DNA of 64,000 nt, taken from assembly GCF_029867415.1 (NCBI RefSeq), contig NC_081182.1:14816497-14880496 (forward strand), in the 5' to 3' direction. Below the pieces are notes generated by a model. That model ran no database searches. It was not told the origin of the DNA and saw only the letters and a list, made by a program, of their open reading frames with translations. The translations under genes were made by a program, and so were the position numbers. The DNA is from Vicia villosa (Eukaryota; Streptophyta; Magnoliopsida; Fabales; Fabaceae). Shown here in pieces: positions 11,736 to 22,951 of the stretch (its first letter is position 1; each line of letters starts with the position of its first letter).

Positions 11736-12890
11736 CTACATGAAAAATTGCTTAATATAAAATTGACACAAATCCTCTTTTATTTCTTCCAACTTAAGTC
11801 TCGGGTACCCAGCAGCACGGAATTCGTCAAGGTACTACAAAACAAAAACATAATATGAATGATATATTTAGTTAAATGTAATAAATTATATGAAATTATC
11901 TTAAGTTATAAATTCATACCGTGAGCGGAATCTCTAATTGATTCGCCTGAAGGATTTCTTTCATAAACCTCAATACAAAGTATCCGCAATCGTAACTGTT
12001 TCGCTGTTGCGGACACTACATAGAAAAACAAATAAGATTCTATAGTTGTCTTGTTTTATCAAGTAGCATAAATATTATAAGCAAAATTGTGAAAAATAAT
12101 GTACCTGCACTTGGATCCAAGTAATGTTGTTAGATTTAGTCCGGGATACCTGTGCGTCCCGTTGACTTCGGAACACTTGTATTGATCTAATTAACAAATA
12201 TATAAAAGCATATGTTTAGATCAATCCCACAAATAAGTAAATATATAAATATTCACGAATATATATTTAGAACGATCCCACTTACAAATCAACGATGTCC
12301 TTCATAGCCGGATAATTGGTCCATTCACCATTTACCGAATTCAGATAATACACGACTTCCCTTATAGGGTTGATAGCAAGCAGCAACCAGTGTGCTCTAT
12401 AAATTAAAACAATAGGTTATATGAAAATTTTGCTATACACAAAAGAAACAGAGATTAGATGAACAAAGAATGAGAAACTAACCCTACTGGTCGGGTATTA
12501 TACGCCCAAAGATGCAGACTTTCTGTATTGCCGGTGGACATGAATCTATCGACTAAGCGCTGTCTAACTGATTCCGGTTCCGAAGCAATTGCCATTCCGC
12601 TGCAATGGGCGGAAGACACGAAACGGAATCTGTTAGACAATGGATTCCCGCGCAACACTCTGTCATACAACAACCTTAAATAAAAACATAATAAACATTA
12701 GATTATTTTCATTGAAATGTGTAAATAAATTATATTGTGGGACTAATTAAATAATATATCGGATGAGTGAATATTACCGGATGTATGAGTGCATGTTACT
12801 GACGCCTAGTTGATCATGCCTAAAAATCTCCTCCAAGTCATCAATTGTAATAAGTGACTTGAATTCAACACCGAAGACACTTTCATCCAT
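11736..12890 (-). CDS. Ulp1-like (C48) cysteine protease carried by CACTA element
   Basis: Predicted 230 residues from six exons: 12890-12778, 12674-12483, 12396-12286, 12186-12105, 12015-11920, 11834-11736; all junctions are GT-AG and the frame is intact. It corresponds to the C-terminal catalytic part of Ulp1-type SUMO proteases often found in plant CACTA elements. Visible active-site signals are GAHWLLLA (catalytic His) and PQQRNSYDCG (oxyanion Gln and nucleophile Cys). The residue 17 positions after the His, an Asp in yeast Ulp1, is Asn here (YYLNS). The ATG at 12890 directly follows an in-frame stop, so the start is a minimal choice. The fuller family N-terminus appears lost at the deletion junction with the transposase fragment. 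Whether it is expressed or active is unknown. Confidence 0.7.
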
Positions 12891-13606
12891 AAGACTTTAG
12901 CAGGAGACAACTTTTTCTTATATCGAGGGGCACCACATTTAGGACACTCATTCAACGCTGCATACTCGTTTCGAAACAAAACGCAATCGTTTGGACATGC
13001 ATGTATCTTATCATAGCTCATGCCAATAGAGGACAACATCTTTTTGGCTTCATACGTTCGATTGGGAAGAACATTATCCTCTGGTAGCATATCTTTCGTA
13101 AGGGCTAATAACTCTGTGAAACTTTTATCCGACCATCCATTGTCCGCCTTTAAGTTGTACAACTTTAACACCGCAGACAATCTTGTGAATTTTGAACAAC
13201 CATCATACAACGGTTTCTCTGCATCGCTTACCAACCTCTCAAACATTTTGGGACAATCCGCAAGATCTTCTTCAAGCGCTTCTGCAATCTCTTCAACTCG
13301 ATCGCAATCGTATGTGTCTGTGCAATCGTCGGTTGAAGCATACTTCCTATTACAACTCGACTCAGCATTCCCGTTACTTTTCTCACCGTGCATTGTCCAA
13401 CATGTATAACTTCTATCAATTCCAAACCGTAGTAAATGGGATGCCAACTTATTCCCGTCAAACTTACCCCCATAACAGCAACCCAAGCAAGGACACGGCA
13501 TTCGAAGCGGGTCTTTGGAGTGCGCAACCACAAACTCAACGAATTCCCATACCTCTTTCTCGTACTCTTTCGACAATCGGTTTGAATTCATCCATGTCTT
13601 ATCCAT
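12806..13606 (-). pseudogene. CACTA TNP2-type transposase, N-terminal fragment
   Basis: A 266-residue frame starting MDKTWMNSNRLS, with the transposase-associated domain found at the start of TNP2 proteins (cysteines in CPCLGCCYGG, then HLLRFGIDRSYTCWTMHGE). The following linker has ECPKCGAPRYKKK, after which family proteins continue into the Transposase_21 catalytic core. Here the resemblance stops at KVLW (about 12900). The remaining residues are an out-of-frame reading of the adjacent protease exon, showing an internal deletion. The catalytic core is absent. Confidence 0.88.
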
Positions 13607-15479
13607 GTCTTAATTAAGCTAAACAAATGCTTCTTGGTTTCTCTATCAGGTACTAAGGAATTCTGTCAAGATAATAAATAGCTATCATCATAATAGAATA
13701 CCTAATCAGAATACCTAATCAGAATACCCGATTTCTTAAAGAAGACATTACCTTATTTCAAGGTAATATAAGTCCACAAACCAAAAAATTGGTTGAGAGA
13801 CACTAAATTGATATTAAATAGAACCATAAACAATAAACTATAAGCAGAAAATAACAAACTATAAGCAAGAAGAAAGGGATAGTAACCTGAGTTAGACTTG
13901 ATGTGGGAGATGGTAGGTTTGAATCGGCGTTGTACAAGTAGAAACCAGAGACTTCAAAGTAACTGTGAAATTAAACACACACACACGATGCAGTTAAATA
14001 CAAATATCATAAAAGTTACAAGATATTTATGTAAGAGCATCAATACAAAAAGAATAAGTCACAAATCTATAACATTGACAACACTAGAAATTGTGTCAAT
14101 GGAAAGCAATTAATTACCTGTATAGTAGAAAGCAACTTCTTGAATGAGATCAAACTTTCACTCTTCACAAGTAACCCCTATCTAGCAAAGATATTCCTAA
14201 AAAATATAAAATAAAAAACTTAATTGAAGAGTATAAAAATTAGGTCATAATCCATAGCTTAAAAAAATCAGCATTGTATCATTATGTCAAATTCATTCAA
14301 ATTCAAGTAAACTCACAAACTAACACAATTTTCAAACCAAAAATGAAACAAGATGCAAGAAGTCACATTGTACCATGAGAAATTGGGTTCAAAACAAGTT
14401 CTAAATCCCTAAACCAACATCCCGGACAGCCATGATATACGTATAAATTGGCTCTCAAAATTCACTTCAAACAAGTTTAAGATGAAAGAAAGTAAACTCA
14501 ACCATAGCCAAAAGACTAAATTTATACCAACAATGAAAATGAGGCAATAAAATCCAAATAAGATATTTTATAAAAATGACAATCCTAATCAATTTAATAG
14601 CAGAAAAAACCCAAATGAAAGGCTTATTCTTACCATTATGGTCATGAAAACAAGCAAGCCTTATTCTTGTTGGATACAAATATAATGTTAAGTAGATAAA
14701 ACAAAGTATTAATTCAGCTTTATAACTGTAAAATACTGCCACACAAATCAAGGAAATTTTTCTTCAATGTTGAATTTGGGTAAAAAATTATTTTCTACTT
14801 TCAAGAATCTTCAGGCTAGAAACAACATGAATCCATATATAGCTAGCTACCTTACATTCTACAAAACCTTCAAGAATCACAGGCTAGATTCAACAGTGAG
14901 TATTCCAAGCACAACAATGCAAAAGATGACTTATATCTATCTAAATAATAGAGAATTGTTTTTCACCATGTATATACAATGAACAATAACAGGATTAGAA
15001 TCGGATGTTCTTGATTGTACAATCACATTGTAGAGTAAAGCTTTGGATAAGTTAGAGTTAGCATCAACAAAACAGAACAAAAGAAAATATTCAATGAAAA
15101 ACACTCTAAAGACAATACACTCTAAAGACATTTAATCAAACATGTAATATGCTTCATTCTCAAATTGAAACCCTTAAAACTAAACCCATAAATCATTCCC
15201 AATCTTAATATGAAAATATAAACTAATGGAAATATAAACTAAACTAAACTAACCGGCGGTGGAGAAAACGAGTGACGGAGGGACGCCGACGGAGGAGAGA
15301 ACGACTGACGGAGGGACGCCGACGGTGGTGGCTGGCACTGATGGTGGTGGACGGAAGGGCGATGGAGGATGATACAGTGAGGGTTTTTCGGTTGCAGTGA
15401 ACAGAAAACGAAAGAGAGAAAGTGAGAAACAGTAACCGGTGAGAAGCGTGTTTTTGTTTTTAATTTTTAGTAATAAAGG

Positions 15480-15825
15480 CTACTAAAGCGCTTCTGAAAA
15501 GCGCTCTCATAGCCTGGTCTATACCAGCGCTTTTGACTAAAAAGCGCTCTCATTAAACCCCTCTATAGCAGCGCTTTGAAAAGCGCTTTAACAGACCCCC
15601 CTTACCAAAGCGCTTTTTAAAAGCGCTCTCATACCCCCCCTTACCAAAGCGCTTTTTAAAAGCGCTCTCATACACCCCCTACCAGAGCGCTTTTTAAAAG
15701 CGCTCTCATACCCCCCCTACCAGAGCGCTTTTTTTCATCATTTTCCCTTTTTTATTAATTTTGTTTTTAGCGAACCCTACGAGAACGCTTTTTGCTAAAA
15801 GCGCTTTAGTAGCTGCGCTGCTACA
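15480..15825. repeat. CACTA subterminal repeat array, right
   Basis: At least five near-identical units of AGCGCTTTTTAAAAGCGCT separated by CTCATACCCCCC-like spacers. Each unit is a perfect or near-perfect hairpin. The array mirrors the one at the left end. Confidence 0.85.
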
Positions 15826-15854
15826 GCTTAATTTTGGCGTAGTGACTTTAAGAT

Positions 15855-16705
15855 TGTTGGGAATTAAGTGTTTCAATCGAGAGGACCGAGGCTGGAATCG
15901 TGAATGGTATCACTTTCCTTAAAGTATTTCAAGCACTCCCGAATGTCTTAGAGTTTTGATGTAGGAATACCCAGGATAATTCAACCTTATCGAGTTTGCG
16001 CAAGACAGGCGAAAACTCGAATGCAGCGAAGAACGATATGGAATTATTCAGAGGATTTTCGGATTTTGTGATGTGTTTTCTGAATGCGGAATCATCCTTT
16101 TATAGGCCATGAAAATATCAGTTTCAAAGGTTGCGACCCTTAATGAAATAATATATTTTCAAAAGTTATGACTGTTGCACTTGTACTGATTCATGCACCA
16201 TTTGCATGGTTTCATTTCTGCATGATTTCGTGAACAGTTGCCACCTTTCCGATTCAAAATTCAAATCACGTACACTGAGCAAAAAGTAACACCCGTCCGA
16301 AGGCCGAGCATCGCCCGCCGGAGCCGCCTCATTAACGCCGCGAATAGCCCAATCGCTCCGATGCGACGTGCCTAAGTGCTCAAGTGCCGTCTACAAGCCG
16401 CCACTAGCGCCTCTACGCCCACGCTCCGGACCCGGACCCGGACCCGGAGCCGGTGTCGCCGGTGGCGACACCGGCGAATGGTTGTAGGATTGGGACAAGT
16501 GGCATAATGCTTGGGACCACCACATTTGTCAATATGGCACTTTATCCTCTTTTGTCCTTTTGTTGAGTTAATGTTATTAACTCTTTATAAAGACTTTGAA
16601 AATGAGTGAATCTTCCAATGTGGGACTTTATTACATGCATTTATTAGCATTTACTCATTTTCACCACTTTGTCATTTTAGAACACATTTGTAATAAATTA
16701 CAACA
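15855..16705 (-). repeat. 5' LTR of the copia element
   Basis: An 851-bp LTR, the partner of 5850-6589. It contains an additional GC-rich segment at about 16276-16390 that is absent from the other LTR, with only scattered base differences elsewhere. Confidence 0.93.
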
Positions 16706-16710
16706 GCTCG

Positions 16711-17186
16711 TTTATTGTTGAATGCTATTGTACATGTAAAAAGTACAAGTATGAATGTTACCCCTATAAGGACAGGGGTACTCAAAGGTATTAGTAGGTA
16801 TATTATGATGTATGGTGGTTAGAGTTCACTAACGGCTGCGATAAGCCCTATATGTTGGTGTCTACGGTGGTTTAGAGGATATGCTCACGTGAGGCGAGAG
16901 ACTCTATCTATAAGTGTGATGCTTTAGGATAAGAATACGTAAGGTGTGATATGTATGAGTTAGGACCTCTCTTTCCCCCATTGGAGGAGAAGTATTTATA
17001 AAGCCTTTTGGGCCTCGGGTTTAGGAAACCCTTAGAGGAGATTATTGACTATCTATTTCTCAAGGAGTCGTGGTACGACTACTTCTCATATAACTTACAT
17101 GAGATTAGAGTATTATACATGTCATATATCCCAAGGGCGAGCCCCCCGTTGGAACAAGAAATGTCACTAGAAAGAGGGGGGGTATG
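16711..17186. other. Gene-free sequence
   Basis: Continuation of the genomic flank interrupted by the copia element; no frame or element recognised. Confidence 0.4.
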
Positions 17187-18018
17187 AATAGTGACCCCTT
17201 TTTTAAAAACAATTTTGAGTGATTAGAAATAGTATTGTCAAGTAAGTAAAAATAGTAAAGACAATAACACACAATACTTTATCCGGGTTCACCAATTTGG
17301 TTAGTCCAATCCTCACACATAGTGAGATTTTTCTATTCCTCACGCTCTATCCTTAAGAAGGATATATGTGACAACTTTTACTAAGCCTCAAAAGGATTTT
17401 ACACTCACTAAAGTTTTCTTCACTTTAGATTTGATTACACTTTTTCTTTCAAGGTTTTATATCACTTGAGGATATAAAGAATGTAATTGTTTGACAGATT
17501 GTTTACTCACTACTTGACTGTGAGAAATTTCTCTTTGAAAGGTACTTCTTAACTTAAGTTGAAATGAGATTGATCAAGATTTTTAGTGTGATTGATATTT
17601 TCTTCACAGTTTTTTATGATCTTTGTAATATGGTGTGAAAGAGTTTTTATAGCCATTTTGAGAAGGAACCGTTGAGGGTGCTTTATGAGAATTGTCCTTT
17701 GAGACTTCATGAGACTTGTCCTTTGAGGAGATAAAACAGAGAATGTGATGAAAAACTCAACATGTTTGAATTTGTTTGTAAGAGGAAGATCCATGTGTTT
17801 CCTTTACTCTGAGTAGTGAAACATCTTGGATGTTTTCACACTCTACTCAAAATGCATTGAATTACTCTTATTTTAGCATATATAAACAAAATCTTATGTG
17901 AGACTTAATATCTTGAATCAAATGATTTTGAATAACCTGTTTAAGATATCAAACATAAACTTGTAGAATGTGTTAGATAAAAAATTTGTTTTCCTCAAAA
18001 CTAAGAGATCTTTCAACA
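17187..18018 (-). repeat. Probable LTR of a truncated copia-like element
   Basis: The segment has TG...CA ends (TGAATAGTGACC to TCTTTCAACA) and is followed at 18019 by TTCTCCCCCTTTT, the complement of a polypurine tract. This fits the 3' LTR of a minus-strand element. No second LTR was found in the window, so the element is truncated or the LTR is near-solo. Confidence 0.5.
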
Positions 18019-19110
18019 TTCTCCCCCTTTTAGAGGATGACAAATATAACATAGATTTTGTTTTTATAACAACTCCCCCTGCAAAGAAGACAATTTATAT
18101 TTTCGAAGACTAATATTTTTATATTATACTCCCCCTGACTAGATGTTTCTTTTAAGGAAATTTTTTGGAACATGATGCTTGGTTGAGACTAAAAATCTAA
18201 TACAAACGTTCCTAATTTCTTTGTCCATTAAATAGCAGGTTTACATGGTAAATAGGTAAAGAAGAAAATAAAAAACAAATACTTGGTATAACTACCAAGA
18301 GTACACAACATATAACTAGCAAAAGATAAGAATATTTAAGCTTAAGAAAAACAGAAATATATAAACTTAATTAACACTCCCCCTTTTGGCATCCAACAAC
18401 AAGAAGAGGGAAGGAATATGAGTAATCAATCTTCAGTAACAGAGGTGTTGGTGGAGGTTTGCAGAAAAGGAAACTCAAAAGCCGGAATCTCGGGTGGAGG
18501 TTTGCAGAAAAGGAAACTCATAAGCCGGAATCTCAGGTGGAGGAATGAAAGGAAAAGTTGTTGGCATGAATACAAACGATTTTCAGTCAAAGAAGGCTTG
18601 GTTTTGACGACCAATGTTGACGATAGTCTTTAGGATAGCTGGGAGGTTGTCTTGAGAAGAGCTAGCAATGGTTTGATTTTCAGACTTGAAAGGATGAAAA
18701 GTAGGATTGACTTGATTTTCAGAGGTATTCTTGAAATGTGAGGAATTAAGGGACCCAAAAGGTTCATGAATGGAAGGTCCATGAGTAGTGAATTTGGAAG
18801 GTGATTCATGTGTTATAAATGGGAGCATGCCCTAGAAAATCATTCAGAGTGTTTTCAAAGGTGGAGTCAGCCTTTTAAGGAGAGGAGAACAGTGCAAAAG
18901 AGTTTTAAGTAAAAACAGACCCATCATCTGGTTGTATAGTTAGAGGAGGTGAGTAGGAATTTTGATTTTGAGGAGGTATTATAGAGTAAATGGTATCAGC
19001 ATGAGGGTCAAAACCACTTGAGTAAGGCAGAGACTGAGTGTTGGTGAGTACTTGATATGTAGCGCATATAAAATTCCCCAAACTTGTAGGAACCTTGAGA
19101 ATCAACAACT
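18019..19110 (-). other. Possible interior remnant of the truncated LTR element
   Basis: Contains repeated ACTCCCCCT motifs (18072, 18130, 18376), seen near 3' LTRs of some copia elements in this orientation. Two minus-strand frames (18583-18828 and 18905-19108) are rich in Pro and Ser and match no domain I can recognise. Confidence 0.3.
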
Positions 19111-19927
19111 AATATATGACAAAAAAATAGAACAAATAAAGGCACAAAAGAACACTGATGTTTTAACGTGGAAAACCCCTTCGACATGAGAATAAAAACC
19201 ACGAGTAGTACAGACCAAAGGAATATCTTTACTATAATCAAATAAGGGTATAAGAGGGTCTTAAAGTGATTCACAAACTAATGCTAACAACCGCAAATTA
19301 CAAAACAAACTAGCTTACAAATAAGAATCAAGAAGTTGAAAAATTACCCCTATATGCAGCTTTAGTGCGAAGCAGATATCTCTCAGCTTAGACCTCATTT
19401 TGAAGATACGAATGGTCAAAAGTTAGATCTGACAGTTAACGAATCTGGAATCGTCGATTTAGTGAAACTGGTCACAGAAAAATGAGAATAGATTTCTCTC
19501 CTTTTTTTTTCTCTTTTTTGAATTCTTATTTTTTCTCTATCTCTTAATCATAAATTAATTTTCTCCATTTGAATAAATGAGACAAATAAACTAATTATAT
19601 TTATATTTGAACATTTTTCCACATAAAAAGTACCTCAAACCCAACAATATTGTTATTCGCTAATATTGTTATAAAGTTTTTTAAGTAGTGATAGATTTAC
19701 AAGATAAAGTCCTCTAATTTTTATTCTCTTAAATTGAGAGAAGTTTTCCTATTTAAAAGTTTAATGGTTTTGTTATTTAATTTTTTAATAATTATTATTG
19801 TGTTTTGAAATTATTTTCTTTAAGATTTATTTGATTGCATGTGTAAAAAGAACATACTTCACCAAAAATGTGGTATCTATTCTAGAATCTTGATTGAGCC
19901 TATTGATTTTATTAGATGTAAGGTAAT
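19111..19927. other. Gene-free sequence
   Basis: Contains TTTAACGTGGAAAACCCC (about 19162), a motif common in LTRs of plant retroelements, but no partner repeat. The rest is AT-rich without a supported frame. Confidence 0.35.
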
Positions 19928-20078
19928 ATTAGTTAATTAATTAATTAATTATAGACTAATTAATTGTTTTTATTGTCTATATAAATCTTATTCCACTCCT
20001 TATTAGTTAATTAATTAATTAATTAATTAGACTAACTAATTGTTTTTATTGTCTAAATAAATCTTATTCCACTCCTTT
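19928..20078. repeat. Tandem duplication of about 75 bp
   Basis: Two adjacent copies (19928-20001 and 20002-20078) of a unit with a TTAA-repeat run followed by AATTGTTTTTATTGTCTA and AAATCTTATTCCACTCCT. They differ by a few bases and in the number of TTAA units. Confidence 0.85.
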
Positions 20079-20792
20079 ACTAATAGTTTGTGGCATAGAG
20101 AAAGTGTAAAAAAATTATGTCAACACATTTATACTCACTCTTGAATTTAGTTGAATATCAATATTTTTATATAATAAAAAATTGATATTTAGTATCACGT
20201 TATATTTTTATTTTATTTTTTAAATAAATTAAAATTTTAAATTTATTTATCAGGGATGCCCAATCAAAAGTTAGGGGAATCAAAGAATTTACCCACAAAA
20301 AAAAAAAGAAAATCATTTAAAACAAAGAAAAGCAAAACAGAGCACTAGGAAGAGTATTGCTAAGTTTCCAAACATAAAAGCACTTACCTTCTACATGTTC
20401 ATAAAACAAAATCCATAGTCACAGAATTAAAAACCACAACGTTTTTATAGAAAGCCATTCAATAGTTACATTCATGAAATGAATATTTTACAATTACTTA
20501 CAAAAACAAGTAAAATTCCGACGAATTTTCAAATGGAAAAGTGAGTAAAAAACAAACCACAACATATGATGTTAGATACATCATTACAATTACAAAACAA
20601 TGAAGATTTATACATAACACAACCTAAATTCATTAGACTATTGATGCATCACCAAGATCTGTCAATAAAAGAAACAAAACTCATTCAATATTCTAAATTT
20701 TATATGATGCAGACAATCAGACATCAGCCACGACACCGATAAATAATCACAAGTGTCAGTGTGTCACACGCCTTTATTAGTAAAACAGAATA

Positions 20793-22045
20793 TTAAGGAG
20801 ATAACTGGTCACCTTTTCCGGGAACAATTACAACAGGTGCTGCTTTACAATGGTGAAAGCAGTACTCACCAACACTTCCTTGTAGCACACTGAAGGAAAA
20901 AACAAACCAGAAACATATCAATTATGATTCGTAATAATGGATAATTGACGGATTTAGAGAATGATAGAGAGAAACAAAGAAATGAAATGGAAATGCACAA
21001 ATACCTTTGAAACAAACTTCTTCCTCGGGTGCCAAGAACGACAGCTGCAGGTTTAGTTCTCTCTGCTTCATTGCAAATTACTTTTCCTGGTTCACCTTGC
21101 ACAATCCGAGCTACTGTTTTTACCTGTTTTCATCACACCATAATAATCATTTAGGTTTAAGAAGAATCAAATAATATCAATTGCTAGAAATGGAGTAATA
21201 ATAGTTGATCATCAATAAAGTACCAAATATCATCAGCAAATGGTATAGGGGAACTATCAATTTCTTTGGAGAAAATAGTTAATCAAATCTTTAATACTAC
21301 TCACAATTTTTAAAATACAATCTAGACTATTTTGTCAAATTAAATAAATCTAGCTCTATCCAATTTTATTTGTCAAATTTATTATTCCAAACAACTTCAT
21401 AAATAGAGGTAAGAAAAAAGGGTTACTAACCATTGCAACTTCAAAAGCCTCAACAGCTAATTTCTCCATCAGCCCCTGGGTCAAGTCATACACAATCTGA
21501 TTCTTCACATCTGCAAAATATTTCATCAACAAAACAAACATATTCATAAAACCACAAATTTCAATTATTTTTAACTGAAAAAATAAATAAAAACAAGGTA
21601 AGAAAGGTTAATAAAAAGATAGTGACCGAGATTTCAATCGGTAAAGTGTCACCGATACTAATTGTACTCGTCCCTGTGCGAATTAACCACAATTAATTCT
21701 TTAATATAACGGGGAATAAATCAGCATCTGCTAATACTATTTTGTCGCGACAGTTTTCGGAGTCCCAGACTGTTTTTTAAAACCTTGGATAAGAAAGTAA
21801 AGAAACGAACCAGAAACAACATGAACTAGGTGGATGGTATCAGCAAGTCTACATAGATGAATAAGTGCCCAATCAAAAGCATGTTTACTGTTTGGACCAT
21901 GATCTATAGCTATAACTATATCTCTTCCTCTTCTTCTTTCTCCTGTTTCTCTTTCAAGCTCTGGTTCAGGTACTAATGGGATCAACGATGGAAGCTTCAC
22001 TTCTCTATAATTGTATTCTTCTACATCTTCCATCACCGTCTCCAT
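20793..22045 (-). CDS. Universal stress protein A (UspA) family protein
   Basis: Predicted 176-residue soluble protein. Exons: 22045-21811, 21510-21431, 21123-21005, 20889-20793; the frame is intact across all junctions. After an acidic plant-type N-terminus the Usp fold begins at RDIVIAIDHGPNSKHAFDWA. The nucleotide-binding signature G-x2-G-x9-G-S is complete (G136, G139, G149, S150 in GTRGRSLFQSVLQGSVGEYC), so ATP binding is likely. It ends with PVVIVPGK, as in plant Usp proteins. Two ATGs lie close together; the 22045 ATG opens METVMEDVEEYN and is taken as start. Intron 1 contains a copy of the MITE-like family. Members of this family act in stress responses; the specific role here is unknown. 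Confidence 0.9.
21593..21787. mobile_element. MITE-like element, copy 4 (Usp intron 1)
   Basis: Shares GCGAATTAACCACAATTAA, TATTTTGTCGCGACAG and the end GACTGTTTTTTAAAACC with the bHLH and reductase copies. The left end is approximate; CAAGGT near 21594 may be the partner of ACCTTG at 21782. Confidence 0.6.
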
Positions 22046-22048
22046 CAA

Positions 22049-22689
22049 TTAACAATCTTCACAATTTGGATTATGAGCTATTTGCTCTGCCTTTTTCAGA
22101 AGTAGTCGAATAGAATTGCTTTTTGAACAAGAAAGTCTTATTTTTAGGTTGGTGGCAGTTTTTCTTTTCTATGATTTTGTTTTTAAATTGTCGTGTACAA
22201 ATTGAAAACTTATACCCGTTCAATGTTCATTGGTCACACCATGTTCAACAAGTGTTGATTTTTATTATTTTATAGTTTATCTTAAGTTGCGTTTTGTAGG
22301 CTTATTTTTTCCACCAAGTTTCGTTTCTCCTTGTATACATTGAATGTACTCTATTCGCCAAAAGAAAATCTGAGCAAATCAGCCGCGTGTAATTTAATGT
22401 GTTATAGAAACAAAAGGTTAGCCTGTTTTATATTGACAATTTGACATGTGGGGCAATTTTTTCTTTCAGTATTATATATCTATCTATAATATATTAAATC
22501 AGAAACGGCTCATCATTAAATTTACAATTCAATTTTATTTTGTATCACATTATTATGTGCCATCTTTTAATTTATTTCTCAAAAATGGCAAAACACATTT
22601 ATTTTTATTTAGAGTTTTTGAGTTCAAACTTTGACTATGAATTTGCTTATTAATCTAATAATTATTTAGTATTTTTATTACATTCTTAG
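22049..22689. other. Usp promoter region, otherwise empty
   Basis: The upstream region of the stress protein gene extends into AT-rich sequence; no second gene or element recognised. Confidence 0.4.
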
Positions 22690-22927
22690 TGTTATAAAAT
22701 TAACCAAAACAATATAGAGATGAAGGAGAGATGAAGGAGAGAAAGAGTAGAGAAAATGTAATATTGTATTATCATCTTTCAAGTAGTTCTCTTTACATTG
22801 CAAAGTGGTATCTATTTATAGGACATTAAGAAGATGAAAAATCATAACCTTACTATACCACTTAATAAGGAATATGAAGATGAAAGATAAGAATGTATAT
22901 GGACATCCACAATATTTATTCATAACA
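22690..22927 (-). repeat. 3' LTR of the short-LTR copia element
   Basis: TG...CA ended, 238 bp. It contains a GATGAAGGAGA direct repeat near its left end and matches the other LTR almost perfectly. Confidence 0.92.
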
Positions 22928-22951
22928 CTCCCCCTTGGATGTCCATTGAGG

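Larger units (their letters stand above)
11050..15844 (-). mobile_element. CACTA (En/Spm) transposon, deletion derivative
   Basis: The ends read CACTAC in inverted orientation (CACTACAACACGG at 11050; GGCGTAGTG ending at 15844). They are flanked by the 3-bp target duplication ACT (11047-11049 and 15845-15847), as expected for CACTA elements. Arrays of AGCGCTTTT-type subterminal repeats occupy both ends. The minus-strand interior encodes the N-terminus of a TNP2-type transposase and a Ulp1-like cysteine protease. The transposase core is missing, so it is probably not autonomous. The region 13620-15480 holds no clear frame; its GC-rich part near 15250-15400 may be promoter or leader. Confidence 0.93.
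5850..16705 (-). mobile_element. Ty1/copia LTR retrotransposon with nested CACTA insertion
   Basis: Two LTRs (5850-6589 and 15855-16705) are flanked by the 5-bp target duplication GCTCG (5845-5849 and 16706-16710). The minus-strand interior encodes gag, protease, integrase, reverse transcriptase and RNase H in the copia order. A CACTA transposon (11050-15844) lies between the 5' LTR and gag; without it the element is about 6.06 kb. The pol region is not functional as read: one frameshift after the protease and two in-frame stops. The LTRs agree closely apart from indels, so insertion looks fairly recent. Copia lineage was not assigned. Confidence 0.95.

Noticed and set aside
13020..13617. Plus-strand frames of 129 and 141 codons
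   Set aside because: They lie opposite the TNP2 fragment, which has clear family motifs; the plus-strand readings have none.
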